From assembly GCF_002080435.1 (NCBI RefSeq), contig NZ_CP020538.1, positions 1,426,001 to 1,490,000 of the forward strand: a DNA stretch of 64,000 bases, given 5' to 3'. How positions within the stretch are numbered: position 1 is the first letter of the stretch; the number at the start of each line of letters is the position of its first letter. Below the pieces are notes generated by a model. It saw only the letters and a program-made list of their open reading frames with translations. It made no database searches and was not told the DNA's origin. Both the position numbers and the translations under genes were made by a program. Origin of the DNA: Sphingobium herbicidovorans (GTDB taxonomy: Bacteria; Pseudomonadota; Alphaproteobacteria; Sphingomonadales; Sphingomonadaceae). This document shows positions 1 to 11,308 of the stretch, piece by piece.

Positions 1-300
1 CGACAGGCCAAGGCCACCATAGCTGCCCTCCGTCTGGGTCCGCAGATTCTGGAAATCGCGCGCGTCGAGGAAGCTCGAATGCGGGTCGAGACTGGCAAGC
101 ATGCCGTCGATCGCCCCCTTGATCAGCTTTTGGTCATCGACCTTCTCGACATAGTCGCTGCGTACCTTTTGGAACACATCCATGAACTCGTCGAGCGCCT
201 TGTAGCTGCTGGCTTCCCCATCGGCGAGCGCGGCTGTCGTAGCAGGGATGAGCGCAAGCGCGCCAAGGGCAATGGCGCCCCGGAAAAAATTGGAAGTCAT
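1..300 (-). CDS. ctpA: S41 family C-terminal processing peptidase, N-terminal part
   Basis: The gene starts at 300 and runs off the left edge of the window, so only about 100 residues are visible. They open with a Sec-type signal peptide (MTSNFFRGAIALGALALIPA) and continue into the conserved N-terminal helical segment of carboxy-terminal processing proteases (FMDVFQKVRSDYVEKVD, then GAIDGMLASLDPHSSFLD and TEGSYGGLGLS, which leads into the PDZ domain). The family cleaves periplasmic proteins near the C-terminus with a Ser-Lys dyad, which lies outside the window. An AGGA ribosome site sits about 6 bases before the ATG. The family assignment is firm; the exact paralogue is not. Confidence 0.88.
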   Translation of the reverse strand, partial: MTSNFFRGAIALGALALIPATTAALADGEASSYKALDEFMDVFQKVRSDYVEKVDDQKLIKGAIDGMLASLDPHSSFLDARDFQNLRTQTEGSYGGLGLS

Positions 301-439
301 TGCTGTCCTGAGTCCTAGCATCAAGCGGCGAGTATAGGCAGGTTGTCAGCCAGACGCAAAGGATCGGTGAGCCCCGGCCCAGCCGTTGGCGAGCGCCACG
401 CCTTTCACCGCCCCTTGAGCAGGGGCCAGTCCCGCTATC

Positions 440-625
440 CTATTCGTGCGGCCGCAGAGCCTGGTTCAAACTCTCCATCACCTGGGCGATGGGCTCTATC
501 ACCGTCACGCTCCTGCCCTCGCCAAAACGGATGCGGGTGCCGTCCGTGACCGATGAAACGAAGGTGACCTGTGCGGGATTGATAGCGGTTTCGGTCCGGT
601 CAGCGCCCACGAACATGACGAGCAT
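440..625 (-). CDS. small conserved-looking hypothetical protein (61 aa)
   Basis: A 61-residue protein starting MLVMFVGADRTETAINPAQV. The frame stays open upstream to about 1021, but that part is the antisense shadow of the chemoreceptor gene. The ATG at 625 has a strong ribosome site (AAGGAGAGG, 7 bases upstream), which decides the start. No signal peptide or known domain is recognised. The motif order (hydrophobic strand, alternating polar strands, amphipathic C-terminal helix) suggests a compact alpha/beta fold. Function unknown. Confidence 0.6.
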   Translation of the reverse strand: MLVMFVGADRTETAINPAQVTFVSSVTDGTRIRFGEGRSVTVIEPIAQVMESLNQALRPHE

Positions 626-704
626 GGCTTTTCCTCTCCTTCTTATTGGAACACGAAGGTAACCGCATTTCCGCAGCAAGCCAGCCGTTTTTCTGATCGC
701 GCGT

Positions 705-2024
705 TCAGTCCAGGCGGATCGCCTGGATGAACAGGCTGGCGCGCGCATCCAGACGGTGCGCCTCCTGCGCCAACTGGCTGGCCGCATGGCGGATGTCGCG
801 CGCGCCTTCCTCCGCCGCTCCGGCATTATCGCTGATCTGGCTGGCGCTGATCCTGACATGCTCGCTGGAGACGCCGGCCTCGGCAACGCCGTCTGCGATG
901 GTGCGGCTGAACGCGCCGTGCCGCGCCACGGCTTCAAACACCGACCCGGAAAGCCGTTCCGCAGTCGCGATCGCCGAGTCCATGAGCGCATGGCCCTGCG
1001 CGACCTGGCCGACGGTCGCACGGATATGTTCTATGCGGTTTGCGATCTCCGCCGCGGCGTCGCGCGTCTGACCAGCCAGCAGCTTCACCTCGCGCGCGAC
1101 CACCGCAAAGCCCTGCCCCGATTCGCCTGCGCGCGCGGCTTCAATCCCGGCGTTCAGGGCGAGTGTCGTGGTTGCGCGAGCAATCGCGTCAATCAGTGCC
1201 GTCACCTCGCCGATCCCGTCCGCCTGCGCAGACAGTTGATGCGTGTGCGCGGAACCGAGCCGCGTCTGATCGACAGCACGGCGGATCGCCGCACCCGCCG
1301 CCCGGGCTTCTTCTTCTATGGCCTGGAACAGTTGATTGAGATCGCTGGCCGACGCGGCCATACCCGACAAATGGTCCGCAGTCTGGGCCGCGGCCACGGC
1401 CATGCCCGCCGATGCCTGTCCGTTATGCGCGGCGCGCTCCGCCGCTTCGTTCGCGAGCCGGGACAACATGTCGGCCATGGCGACCAGATCGGCGATCAAC
1501 GCGCCGATGTCGGTTCGAAAGCTTCCACTTTCGCGCGTCACCCGCTCCAGCCGTTCGGCCCGCGCAATCGCCACTTGCGCATCCCGCTCGGCGGCGAGCT
1601 TCAACAACAGTTGACCGCCCACCACGCCGGCATAGCGTCCCCCTTCCACCACGATCAGTCCCTCACATGCCTGGCCCTGCGCAGCATAAAGGTCGATCAA
1701 CGCCTCGATCGTGGCGCTCCGTTCCACGCAGGCGCACGGACGGACATGATCGTCCAACCGCCCCCCGAAGCTGGGATTGCGCAATAATGCGTGGCCGAAC
1801 GGATTGAACAGGATGCGCCGCATATGGCGCTCGTAAATCGCGCCCACAGGCCGTCCCTGACCGTCGAGGACAGGCAGAAGGCGAAGCGCGGGATCGAACT
1901 GGAACTGGTCCACAGCCTCGCTCAACGGCCGCCCCAGCCGGATCACCGGACTGTCGGCAACAAAAGGCAAGCCCTGCGAGCGAGGCAAAGAGGCTAGGGG
2001 ATCGAGAACAACTGGCGAATACAT
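705..2024 (-). CDS. cytosolic methyl-accepting chemotaxis-like protein with CBS pair
   Basis: A 439-residue receptor without any membrane segment. Residues about 15-150 resemble a tandem CBS pair ([18 protein letters not shown] and [15 protein letters not shown] are typical CBS strands), a module that often binds adenine nucleotides. Residues 180-435 are a long coiled-coil MCP signalling domain with the conserved hairpin tip at 288-313 ([20 protein letters not shown]), the contact site for CheA/CheW. A CBS input suggests it reports energy state rather than an external ligand. No che gene is adjacent, so its partner pathway is not visible. Confidence 0.88.
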   Translation of the reverse strand: MYSPVVLDPLASLPRSQGLPFVADSPVIRLGRPLSEAVDQFQFDPALRLLPVLDGQGRPVGAIYERHMRRILFNPFGHALLRNPSFGGRLDDHVRPCACVERSATIEALIDLYAAQGQACEGLIVVEGGRYAGVVGGQLLLKLAAERDAQVAIARAERLERVTRESGSFRTDIGALIADLVAMADMLSRLANEAAERAAHNGQASAGMAVAAAQTADHLSGMAASASDLNQLFQAIEEEARAAGAAIRRAVDQTRLGSAHTHQLSAQADGIGEVTALIDAIARATTTLALNAGIEAARAGESGQGFAVVAREVKLLAGQTRDAAAEIANRIEHIRATVGQVAQGHALMDSAIATAERLSGSVFEAVARHGAFSRTIADGVAEAGVSSEHVRISASQISDNAGAAEEGARDIRHAASQLAQEAHRLDARASLFIQAIRLD

Positions 2025-2112
2025 AAGGGCATGATTACCGCCCCAATGGTAAATGCCCGGTTAGGTTTTGATGACAGTATGATGACAAATGGCTGTTTTC
2101 TGACGTTTTTCC

Positions 2113-2895
2113 TTACACCATCCGGTAACCGAATGCCTTGTTTGCCAGCTTCACCACCTCTGGATCGGGATCGGGGAAATTCATCGGCACGAGCTTTTCC
2201 AGCGTATCGGCAACATATTTCAGCGCGGCGATGCGTCCGGCCTTGCGATGATTATTGTCGATGACATGCCAAGGGGCATATTTGCTGTCGGTCTTGGCGA
2301 ACATGCTGTGCATGGCAGCCAGATAGTCGTCGCGCCGCGCCCGGTTTCGGTAATCTTCCGTTCCGGTCTTCCAGCGCTTCCAAGGCGTGTCGAGCCGCTG
2401 GGCAAGTTGCTCGTCCTGGGTCTCCTGCGTGATGTGGACGAATAGCTTGACGATGTTGGTCCCCGCATCGACCTGCTGCTTTTCGAAGGCGTTGATCTCG
2501 TCATAAGCGCGCTTCCATTCGGACTTGGCGCAATAGCCTTCTACTCGCTCCACCAGAACGCGCCCGTACCAGCTGCGGTCGAAGATCGCGATATGCTTGC
2601 CTGCGGGCAAGCGCGTCCAGAAACGCCATAGGTAATGGCGGTCGCGCTCCTCCTCACTGGGCGCCGCGATCGACCAGACGCGGTAATAGCGGGGGTCCCA
2701 ATCGGCAGTCATCCGCTTGATGATGCCGCCCTTGCCTGCCGCATCCCATCCTTCCAGCAGGATGACGCTGCGCCTGCCATGGATCAGATGAGCGACCTGA
2801 ATCTTCGCCAACCGCTCCTGCAGACTGGCCAGTTGGGCGTCATAGTCGCCCTTGGGCGCTTTACCCTTTTCATAATCGGCAAGATCAATGGTCAT
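2113..2895 (-). CDS. ppk2: polyphosphate kinase 2 (PPK2 family)
   Basis: A 260-residue single-domain PPK2, which moves phosphate between polyphosphate and nucleotides in the cytosol. Walker A is GWDAAGKGG at 49-57, and the Walker B/lid region FDRSWYGR lies at 105-112. The length equals that of one-domain PPK2 proteins. The open frame extends far upstream through the PAP2 gene, but MTIDLADYEKGKAP at 2895 is the homologous start. Substrate preference (ADP, GDP or AMP) cannot be read safely from the sequence. Confidence 0.93.
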   Translation of the reverse strand: MTIDLADYEKGKAPKGDYDAQLASLQERLAKIQVAHLIHGRRSVILLEGWDAAGKGGIIKRMTADWDPRYYRVWSIAAPSEEERDRHYLWRFWTRLPAGKHIAIFDRSWYGRVLVERVEGYCAKSEWKRAYDEINAFEKQQVDAGTNIVKLFVHITQETQDEQLAQRLDTPWKRWKTGTEDYRNRARRDDYLAAMHSMFAKTDSKYAPWHVIDNNHRKAGRIAALKYVADTLEKLVPMNFPDPDPEVVKLANKAFGYRMV

Positions 2896-2936
2896 GGACA
2901 GATCATGCGCCGTGCCCGCGCTGCTGTCGAGTGGGG

Positions 2937-3554
2937 TCAGCGCACCCGCACCAGACGCAAGACACCCTGCGCCATCAGGATCGACAATGCGTAGCTCGCC
3001 AGCAACTGGCTGGTCCAATGGCCGCCCATCGTCACCCGCGCCGCCCAGCCCAACACCAGCCAGACCAGCGCGACCCAGCCCACGGCCCGCGCCCAGCCGC
3101 GCCGGTCCGCCAGCGCGACGAGCATCAGCAGGCCTATCGTGGCGCCCGTTACCAAGCCATAGGTCGATGGCAGGCCCGATGACGGACTGGGCTTTGCAAC
3201 GGCGACCAGGGTGGCCAAAGGTCGGGGCGAAAAAATGAAGAAACGAAGCAAGCCGTCGGTCGCAAGCGCAAGCGCAAACGCGATCGGCGCCGCCAGCGCG
3301 GCGACATGGCCCCGCAACATCCACAGGAGCAGCGCGACGACGCCAGTCATCGCCCACATCCATGGTTCAGTCGCGCTTTTCGTGACAATACCCGCCCATT
3401 CGGGCGACTGACCGAGCAGTGCCTGCAAGCCGCGCGTCAGAGCGACATCGCCCGGCAACGGTCGCTTCACGGCCCAGTTGAGCACGCCAAGCGTCACGCC
3501 GGCAATGCACAGCAGAAAGACGGAACCGCGAGTGATCGTCATGCCTGTCATCAT
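2937..3554 (-). CDS. PAP2 superfamily phosphatase, integral membrane
   Basis: About 205 residues with 5-6 hydrophobic segments. The PAP2 motifs are present in order: FSPRPL (end of motif 1), SSGLPSTYG (motif 2, with Ser-Gly-Leu-Pro-Ser in place of the usual PSGH) and RVTMGGHW (motif 3, with catalytic His). It should dephosphorylate a lipid phosphate or pyrophosphate at the inner membrane. Motif 2 carries Tyr where the family usually has His, so activity or substrate may differ. The start is ambiguous among ATGs at 3554, 3551 and 3542; none has a strong ribosome site. Confidence 0.8.
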   Translation of the reverse strand: MMTGMTITRGSVFLLCIAGVTLGVLNWAVKRPLPGDVALTRGLQALLGQSPEWAGIVTKSATEPWMWAMTGVVALLLWMLRGHVAALAAPIAFALALATDGLLRFFIFSPRPLATLVAVAKPSPSSGLPSTYGLVTGATIGLLMLVALADRRGWARAVGWVALVWLVLGWAARVTMGGHWTSQLLASYALSILMAQGVLRLVRVR

Positions 3555-3591
3555 CCCATTGACGGTGGACGACAAGCGTGACGATGATAGG

Positions 3592-5376
3592 TCACGCCTT
3601 TGCCTGCGGCTCCACAACGCGAATATGCAATTCACGAAGCTGCTTGAACTCGGCCGGGGACGGCGCACCCATCAGCAGGTCTTCAGCACGCTGGTTCATC
3701 GGGAAGAGCGTGATCTCCCGCAGATTCTGCGCACCGCAGAGCAGCATCACGATGCGGTCCACCCCTGCCGCCATGCCGCCATGCGGCGGCGCGCCATATT
3801 GGAAGGCGCGATACAGGCCGCCAAAGCGTTCCTCCACATCCTGCTGCGACAGGCCCACCTTCTCGAACGCCTTGACCATCAACTCCGGCGACTGGTTACG
3901 GATCGACCCGGAGGCGATCTCATAGCCGTTGCAGACCATGTCATATTGATAGGCCTTGAGGCTGAGCGGGTCTTGGCTGTCAAGCGCTTCCATCCCGCCT
4001 TGCGGCATGGAGAAGGGGTTGTGCGCGAAATCGATCGACTTCGTTTCCTCATCATATTCGTAGAAGGGGAAATCGACGATCCAGCACAGTTCGAACCTGT
4101 CCTTGTCGATCAGATCGAGCTGTTCACCCACGCGAATGCGCGCCAGACCCGCCAGCTTGGCCGCCTGGCTTTCCTTGCCCGCCGCGAAGAATACGCCGTC
4201 ATTGGGACCAAGGCCCAGCGCCTCGATCAGCTTGGCTGTGCTTTCCTCGCCATGATTCTTGGCGATGGGGCCGCCGGGCACGCCATCCTTGATGTTGATA
4301 TAGCCAAGGCCCGAATAGCCCTCGGCCCGTGCCCAATTGTTCATTTCGTCGAAGAACTTACGGCTGCCCGCGCCAGCGCCGGGCGCCGGGATCGCGCGAA
4401 TGACGCTGCCGCTGTCCACCAGGCTGGCGAAGATGCCGAAGCCCGAACCGACAAAATGCTCTGTCACATCGGTGATAAGGATCGGGTTGCGCAGGTCAGG
4501 CTTGTCGCTGCCATATTTCAGCATCGCTTCGGCGTGCGGAATGCGCGGGAAGCTGCCCGCGGGCGTCACCGGCTTGCCGTCAGCGAACGCCTCGAACACC
4601 TGGGCGATCACCGGCTCCATCGTGTTCCACACATCTTCCTGGGTAACGAAGCTCATTTCCAGATCGAGCTGGTAGAACTCGCCCGGCAGGCGATCGGCAC
4701 GGGGGTCTTCATCGCGGAAACAGGGCGCGATCTGGAAATAACGGTCGAAGCCCGCCACCATCAGCAGCTGCTTATATTGCTGCGGCGCCTGCGGCAGGGC
4801 GTAGAACTTCCCGGCATGGATGCGGCTGGGCACCAGGAAGTCGCGCGCGCCTTCCGGGCTGCTCGCGGTCAGGATGGGCGTCGAATATTCGGTGAAGCCG
4901 ATGCCTTCCATGCGGCGGCGCATGTCGGAGATGATCTTCGTCCGCTTGACGATGTTGGCGTGCAGCGTCTCGCGCCGCAGGTCGAGGAAGCGGTAACGCA
5001 GGCGGATATCCTCGGGATATTCCTGCTCGCCCGCGACAGGCAGCGGCAGGTCGGCGGCGGCGGACAGCAGCACCGCGTCCAGCGCGCGGATCTCGATCTC
5101 GCCGGTGGGAAGGTTCGGGTTCATCGCTTCCTTCGCACGGGCGACGACCTTGCCCGTCACCGTCACGACGCTTTCGGCGCGCAGCGATTCGATCACCTTG
5201 AAGACCGGACCGTCGACTTCAGTGACGATCTGCACCATGCCATAATGGTCGCGCAGGTCGATGAAGACCAGGTCGCCATGATCGCGCTTGCGATGGACCC
5301 AGCCCGACACGCGCACCTCATCACCAACTTCGGCCGATGTCAGGGCGCCGCAGGTATGGGTGCGATAGGCGTGCAT
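3592..5376 (-). CDS. aspS: aspartyl-tRNA synthetase
   Basis: A class II aminoacyl-tRNA synthetase of 594 residues, the usual bacterial length. It has an N-terminal OB-fold anticodon-binding domain ([20 protein letters not shown]), a GAD insertion domain, motif 2 ([13 protein letters not shown]) and motif 3 near the C-terminus ([19 protein letters not shown]). It charges tRNA-Asp, and the alphaproteobacterial type is usually non-discriminating if no asparaginyl-tRNA synthetase exists. ATG at 5376 (MHAYRT) is preferred over the TTG at 5394 because MHAYRTH is the family start. It is divergent from rnd. Confidence 0.97.
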   Translation of the reverse strand: MHAYRTHTCGALTSAEVGDEVRVSGWVHRKRDHGDLVFIDLRDHYGMVQIVTEVDGPVFKVIESLRAESVVTVTGKVVARAKEAMNPNLPTGEIEIRALDAVLLSAAADLPLPVAGEQEYPEDIRLRYRFLDLRRETLHANIVKRTKIISDMRRRMEGIGFTEYSTPILTASSPEGARDFLVPSRIHAGKFYALPQAPQQYKQLLMVAGFDRYFQIAPCFRDEDPRADRLPGEFYQLDLEMSFVTQEDVWNTMEPVIAQVFEAFADGKPVTPAGSFPRIPHAEAMLKYGSDKPDLRNPILITDVTEHFVGSGFGIFASLVDSGSVIRAIPAPGAGAGSRKFFDEMNNWARAEGYSGLGYINIKDGVPGGPIAKNHGEESTAKLIEALGLGPNDGVFFAAGKESQAAKLAGLARIRVGEQLDLIDKDRFELCWIVDFPFYEYDEETKSIDFAHNPFSMPQGGMEALDSQDPLSLKAYQYDMVCNGYEIASGSIRNQSPELMVKAFEKVGLSQQDVEERFGGLYRAFQYGAPPHGGMAAGVDRIVMLLCGAQNLREITLFPMNQRAEDLLMGAPSPAEFKQLRELHIRVVEPQAKA

Positions 5377-5505
5377 GGCGTTTTGGTCTTTCAACTGCGT
5401 TTTACGGAAATGACAAATTGTTGCGGCCCCGCTATGGGCTAGCCTTGTCGACTATCGACGAGCCCGCCGGGGAGCGGGCCTGCCCATAATAAGATCGAAG
5501 ACCAT

Positions 5506-6672
5506 ATGCAAATCCATCCGCTGATTACCGACAGCAAGACTCTCGCTTCATTTTGCGCCCGGATCGCCAAATCGCCCTATATCGCGGTCGATACCGAGTT
5601 CATGCGTGAAAACAGCTATTGGCCCGACCTATGCCTCGTGCAGGTCGCGGACGACAATGAAGCCGCCGCCATCGATCCAAAGGCTCCGGGTCTTGACCTT
5701 TCGCCCCTGCTCGACCTGATGGTGGACAATGAGGATGTGCTGAAGGTCTTTCATGCCGGCGGACAGGATCTGGAGATCATCTACAATCTGACAGGGAAAA
5801 CGCCCCATCCGCTGTTCGACACCCAGATTGCGGCCATGGCGCTCGGCCTTGGCGAACAGATCGGATATGGCAATCTGGTCGATGCCTGGCTGGGGGTCCA
5901 GCTGGACAAGGGCGCGCGCTTCACCGACTGGGCGCGCCGCCCGCTCGACAAGCGTCAGATCGACTATGCAATCGGCGACGTCACCTACCTCATTCAGATC
6001 TTCCCGAAAATGCTGGAGGAATTGAAGCGCACCGGTCGGGGCGACTGGCTGGACCAGGAAATGGAACGGATCAGCGACGCGGAAAACTACGTGAATGAAC
6101 CGACAGAGGCCTGGAAGCGCGTCCGCATCGCCAGCCGCAAAGCGGATGTGCTTGGCCGTTTGAAGGCGCTGGCCGCATGGCGCGAGATCGAAGCGCAGGA
6201 CAAAAATCTGCCGCGCGGCCGCATCGTCAAGGATGAGACGCTGGCCGATATCGCCAGCCACCCACCGCGGGCTCAGGAAGATCTGGGCAAGGTGCGCGGC
6301 CTGTCCGCCACCTGGAAGACGAACGATATCGGCGCGCGGTTGATGCAGGCTCTGGCCAGCCATCAACCGCTGGGCAAGGATGAAATGCCCGAGCGTGACC
6401 CCAAGCGGCCGGGCCTTGGCAAGGATGGCGCGCTGGTCGCCGACCTGCTCAAGCTGCTGCTGAAAATCCGGTCGCGCGATATCAATGTGGCCGCGCGACT
6501 GATTGCCCGGTCGGACGATATCGACGCGCTGGCCGCAGGCGTTCGTGACGACCTCTCGATTCTCGAAGGCTGGCGTTATGAACAATTTGGGCGCGACGCA
6601 GTTGATCTGGTGGAAGGCCGCCTTGCCTTCGCGGTCAAGGGCGGCCGCCTCAAGATGACACGCACCGAATAG
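5506..6672 (+). CDS. rnd: ribonuclease D
   Basis: A 388-residue 3'-5' exoribonuclease involved in tRNA 3'-end maturation. The DEDDy catalytic set is visible: D29 and E31 (VDTEF), D89 (HAGGQDLE), Y155 and D159 (DYAIGDV). A first HRDC domain follows at about 205-285, with a second weaker helical region after it. Length and architecture match the standard enzyme. It is transcribed away from aspS and is followed after 14 bases by the small lipoprotein gene, which may share its transcript. Confidence 0.96.
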   Translation: MQIHPLITDSKTLASFCARIAKSPYIAVDTEFMRENSYWPDLCLVQVADDNEAAAIDPKAPGLDLSPLLDLMVDNEDVLKVFHAGGQDLEIIYNLTGKTPHPLFDTQIAAMALGLGEQIGYGNLVDAWLGVQLDKGARFTDWARRPLDKRQIDYAIGDVTYLIQIFPKMLEELKRTGRGDWLDQEMERISDAENYVNEPTEAWKRVRIASRKADVLGRLKALAAWREIEAQDKNLPRGRIVKDETLADIASHPPRAQEDLGKVRGLSATWKTNDIGARLMQALASHQPLGKDEMPERDPKRPGLGKDGALVADLLKLLLKIRSRDINVAARLIARSDDIDALAAGVRDDLSILEGWRYEQFGRDAVDLVEGRLAFAVKGGRLKMTRTE

Positions 6673-6686
6673 GAGCAGACGACGAT

Positions 6687-6980
6687 ATGCGGATGGCGGC
6701 GTTTATTCCTCTAACGATACTGGCGGCTTGCGCAGGCGCCGAATATCCGGGCCCTGCCACCCCTTCAGCTGTCGAAGGCGCTTGCCGGAATGACGGGCTT
6801 GACCAGTTCCTGGGCCAGACCGCCAGCGCTTCGGTAGGCGCGCAACTCCTTGCTGCCTCGGGCGCGCGCACTTTGCGCTGGGGCGCGCCCGGCATGGCCA
6901 TGACGATGGACTTTCGGGCTGACCGGCTGACCGTCAGCTATGATGAAAAGATGGTGATCACCTCTGCACGATGCGGTTGA
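6687..6980 (+). CDS. I78-family peptidase inhibitor lipoprotein
   Basis: A 97-residue protein with a short lipoprotein signal peptide and lipobox LAAC (Cys15). The mature part has the I78 inhibitor pattern: LDQFLGQTASASVGAQLLAA, then SGARTLRWGAPGMA, then a terminal FRADRLTVSYDE...ITSARCG with the conserved final Cys-Gly. Such proteins inhibit serine proteases and would be anchored to a membrane facing the periplasm. It lies 14 bases after rnd. The family is clear from the C-terminal signature; the target protease is unknown. Confidence 0.85.
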   Translation: MRMAAFIPLTILAACAGAEYPGPATPSAVEGACRNDGLDQFLGQTASASVGAQLLAASGARTLRWGAPGMAMTMDFRADRLTVSYDEKMVITSARCG

Positions 6981-7129
6981 CGACTGAAGCTTCATCGCCT
7001 GAACGCACCATCGTCAAAGAAGCTATTGGCGCGGCGTACCGCCTGATCCTGTGAAGAGATTATCCACACGAACAAGACCTGCAAGAACGTCGCGAAGCAC
7101 AAACCCGCCCGGCAGACATGGCGGGAAGG

Positions 7130-7828
7130 TCAGCATTCCAACCCGATAAGCGTACCACCGGCAATCCGCCCGACATTGCGTTTGCCATCGATTTCCATCC
7201 AGTCAGGCGTGACCTCCAGCCGCCGTCCCCTGATCGTGGTGCGCAGATGTTCGACCGCTATGCGATTGCGCGCCACGATCCGCAGCACCGCCAATCCGTC
7301 GCCACGGGCTGCCATCACGCTGTAGCGATCGCCGCGCAGCAGGAAGTGCCAGCTGCCGTCAGAGGGTAGCCATTCATTGCCATCAATGATTTGAACGGGC
7401 GCGCCATCGACCCCACCCAGTCGCAGGCTGATCCGGGTAGCGCCATTGCTGCGGCGAGGCGGCGCGAATATCAGAATCGGCTCGCCTTCCAGCGTCAGCG
7501 GAATAGGGGTGTCGCGCACCTGACGGGATCCGCCAAGGATCAACGTAGGAAGGTCGGGCGAAAATGGCAGGCGATCACGGGCGAAGTGGCGCTGCCGTAC
7601 GACCGGATTGGTATGAAAACTCTGCACCTGCGTCGACGTCAGCCGCCCTTCCTCGACCAGGCCATGACATGTGGGACACAGCAACGTGGCGCCAGGCCCC
7701 TCCGGCAAGCGCAAATAGCGGTAGATGGTGACGCCACAGCGCACGCAGGCAAATCCGCATGCCTGCCGTATATCGTCTCGCTGCTGGGTCGTCAGCGCTG
7801 GCAGCGAAGGCATCACGGGCAGGCTCAT
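7130..7828 (-). CDS. HNH-like zinc-binding protein
   Basis: A 232-residue protein with a zinc-finger-like N-terminus: CGFACVRCG (Cys24, Cys28, Cys31) and, 20 residues later, CPTCHGLVEEG (Cys51, Cys54, His55). This arrangement is that of HNH-family proteins, where the CPTCH element starts the beta-beta-alpha metal finger. The final His of a full HNH motif is not obvious (RLTSTQVQSFH is a candidate). The rest (about 90-232) is beta-rich and unrecognised. Ribosome site AAGGGAA precedes the ATG. Nuclease activity is uncertain. Confidence 0.7.
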   Translation of the reverse strand: MSLPVMPSLPALTTQQRDDIRQACGFACVRCGVTIYRYLRLPEGPGATLLCPTCHGLVEEGRLTSTQVQSFHTNPVVRQRHFARDRLPFSPDLPTLILGGSRQVRDTPIPLTLEGEPILIFAPPRRSNGATRISLRLGGVDGAPVQIIDGNEWLPSDGSWHFLLRGDRYSVMAARGDGLAVLRIVARNRIAVEHLRTTIRGRRLEVTPDWMEIDGKRNVGRIAGGTLIGLEC

Positions 7829-7969
7829 GGACGGCGTTCCCTTGCATCGCCGTTCTGCTTCATTGCAGATCGGCGTTACCTTGGAGGCGTCCTTCCCTTT
7901 AAGGGCTCTGTCAGGCCCATCGCCTTTACATCGTTAAAATAAAGTGCGTGAGTCAAGTAGGATCGCGCA

Positions 7970-8356
7970 TCAGCGCTGTGGCAGCAGGTCCATGTTGCGC
8001 GATGCGGCTATATCACGGATGCGTCCAGGGCGAGGCATGGACTTGATCGCGATTTCCGCGACATCGCCTGCGCTGAACAGTTCGATATTGCCGACATCGA
8101 ACAGGCGCTGGCCCAGGCTTTGGGTGATCCGCACGCTGCGAATGCTGGACAGGGCGATCTCCGTCCGCTGCTTGGACAGAATGCCCCGTTCCATCAGGAC
8201 TTCGCGATCGGACAGAGCCAGCCGCTCGCCTTTCGCCATGATCCACCAGATCGCGATGACAAGGATGCCGAGCACCGAAATCAGCAGCAGGATGAACAGG
8301 AAAGGATGCGCCCGGAACATCGCGGGATGTTCGTCATATAGCCAGCCCGTGCCCAT
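7970..8356 (-). CDS. membrane protein with PH-like (DUF304/YdbS-type) domain
   Basis: A 128-residue protein with one strong transmembrane segment (FLFILLLISVLGILVIAIWWIM, about 20-41), followed by a bacterial PH-like domain (GERLALSDREVLMERGILSKQRTEIALSSIRSVRI, then LFDVGNIELFSAG). The domain is found in membrane-associated bacterial proteins of largely unknown role. The AGGAGG ribosome site 5 bases before the ATG fixes the start. It lies downstream of lepA on the same strand with a 69-base gap, so cotranscription is possible. Confidence 0.8.
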   Translation of the reverse strand: MGTGWLYDEHPAMFRAHPFLFILLLISVLGILVIAIWWIMAKGERLALSDREVLMERGILSKQRTEIALSSIRSVRITQSLGQRLFDVGNIELFSAGDVAEIAIKSMPRPGRIRDIAASRNMDLLPQR

Positions 8357-8425
8357 TTCGCCTCCTGCCGCTTGCCTGCTGCATTGACCATGGAAGCTGC
8401 GCTCTGGTCAACATGCGCGATAAAG

Positions 8426-10231
<1,806 letters not shown>

Positions 10232-10420
10232 GGACCGCGCCGATAGCAGCCATTTGCAAGCCTGTCAGCAGAGTCGCGCATCGACGTGGTCCGCAGGTCA
10301 AACATGCGCCATGCCCCGCTTGCATCGCTTGAACCGCCACACCGTTGTGCTAGAGGATTGCTCAACAACAGGGTGGCCTCAAACAAACATAGATCAGCAA
10401 CTTCCTGGGGGTGCATAGCC

Positions 10421-11191
10421 ATGTATAAGTTCACTAAGTTCCTTGCCGCCGCGGCCAGCCTTGCCGTTCTGGCTTCGCCTGCCATTGCCGCTGAAAAGGG
10501 TTCGTCCGCACGTCAGCAGCAGGCCAAGAAAACGGCCGAAATTCCGCGGTGTACTCGCCGCATTGGCACGGTCGCGATCGTTGAACCGGACAATCAGTGG
10601 TGGCGCGAACTGAACCTGGGCAGCCCCGAAGCGATCCTGAAGGTCTTCATTCAGCAGTCCGGCTGCTTCGGCATCGTCAATCGCGGACGCGCGATGGCCA
10701 GCCGCAACCTGGAACGCGCGATGGCGGACTCCGGCGAACTGCAGGCCGGATCCAATCTGGGTAGGGGCCAGGTGAAGGCGGCCGATTATTATCTGCAGCC
10801 TGACATCGTCTCCTCGAACAAGAATTCAGGCGGCAACGCAATCGGCGGCATGCTGGGCGGATTCCTTGGTGGCCGAACTCTGGGCGCACTGGCTGGCGGT
10901 ATCTCGATCAAGAAGAGCGAGGCTAACGTCACCCTGTCGATCGTCAACGCGCGCACGACCGAGGAAGAGGCGCTGACCGAAGGCTATTCGCGCAAGTCGG
11001 ACCTCAGCTTCGGCGGCGGCGGCGGCGCGGGCTGGTGGGGCGGTTTCGCCGCAGCCGGCGGTGGCGGCTATCAGAATACCGAAATCGGCCAGGTCATCGT
11101 GCTCGCCTATCTCGACGCGTATACGAAGCTCGTGACCCAGTTGGGCGGCCTTCCCGCGAACGCGGCAGCCGCGGCTCCGCGCGCGCAATAA
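10421..11191 (+). CDS. CsgG/HfaB-like secreted protein
   Basis: A 256-residue protein with a Sec signal peptide (cleavage near ASPAIAA-EK, about residue 24) and a CsgG-type alpha/beta core: TVAIVEPDN, then LKVFIQQSGCFGIVNRGRAM and VKAADYYLQPDIV. It carries a Gly-rich hinge (GGNAIGGMLGGFLGG and FGGGGGAGWWGGF), which may be a membrane-proximal or disordered loop. No lipobox is present, unlike CsgG itself. It is probably periplasmic or outer-membrane associated. No curli or holdfast genes are adjacent. ATG at 10421 is chosen because it starts the signal peptide. Confidence 0.75.
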   Translation: MYKFTKFLAAAASLAVLASPAIAAEKGSSARQQQAKKTAEIPRCTRRIGTVAIVEPDNQWWRELNLGSPEAILKVFIQQSGCFGIVNRGRAMASRNLERAMADSGELQAGSNLGRGQVKAADYYLQPDIVSSNKNSGGNAIGGMLGGFLGGRTLGALAGGISIKKSEANVTLSIVNARTTEEEALTEGYSRKSDLSFGGGGGAGWWGGFAAAGGGGYQNTEIGQVIVLAYLDAYTKLVTQLGGLPANAAAAAPRAQ

Positions 11192-11203
11192 CGGTCATTT
11201 GCC

Positions 11204-11238
11204 AAAGGGCGTTGCCGGGTCACGGCAGCGCCCTTTTT
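11204..11238 (+). terminator. Rho-independent terminator after the CsgG-like gene
   Basis: AAAGGGCGTTGCCG pairs with CGGCAGCGCCCTTT across a 5-base GGTCA loop, followed by a T run. The stem has one mismatch near its middle. It starts 13 bases after the stop codon at 11191. Confidence 0.85.
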
Positions 11239-11308
11239 CATCTCCAGCCCAAGTCATATCACGCGTCGGGAGAAAGGCTTCCTCGATCGACAATGACCAG
11301 TCCAGGGT

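Noticed and set aside
3478..5442. 654-codon open frame on the plus strand
   Set aside because: Antisense shadow of aspS, a certain gene; high GC keeps the opposite frame open. The same applies to long frames opposite the S3-S17 genes (19921-21585), secY (13667-14938), secD-secF (40205-42436), lepA (9038-10246) and tuf (25685-26668).
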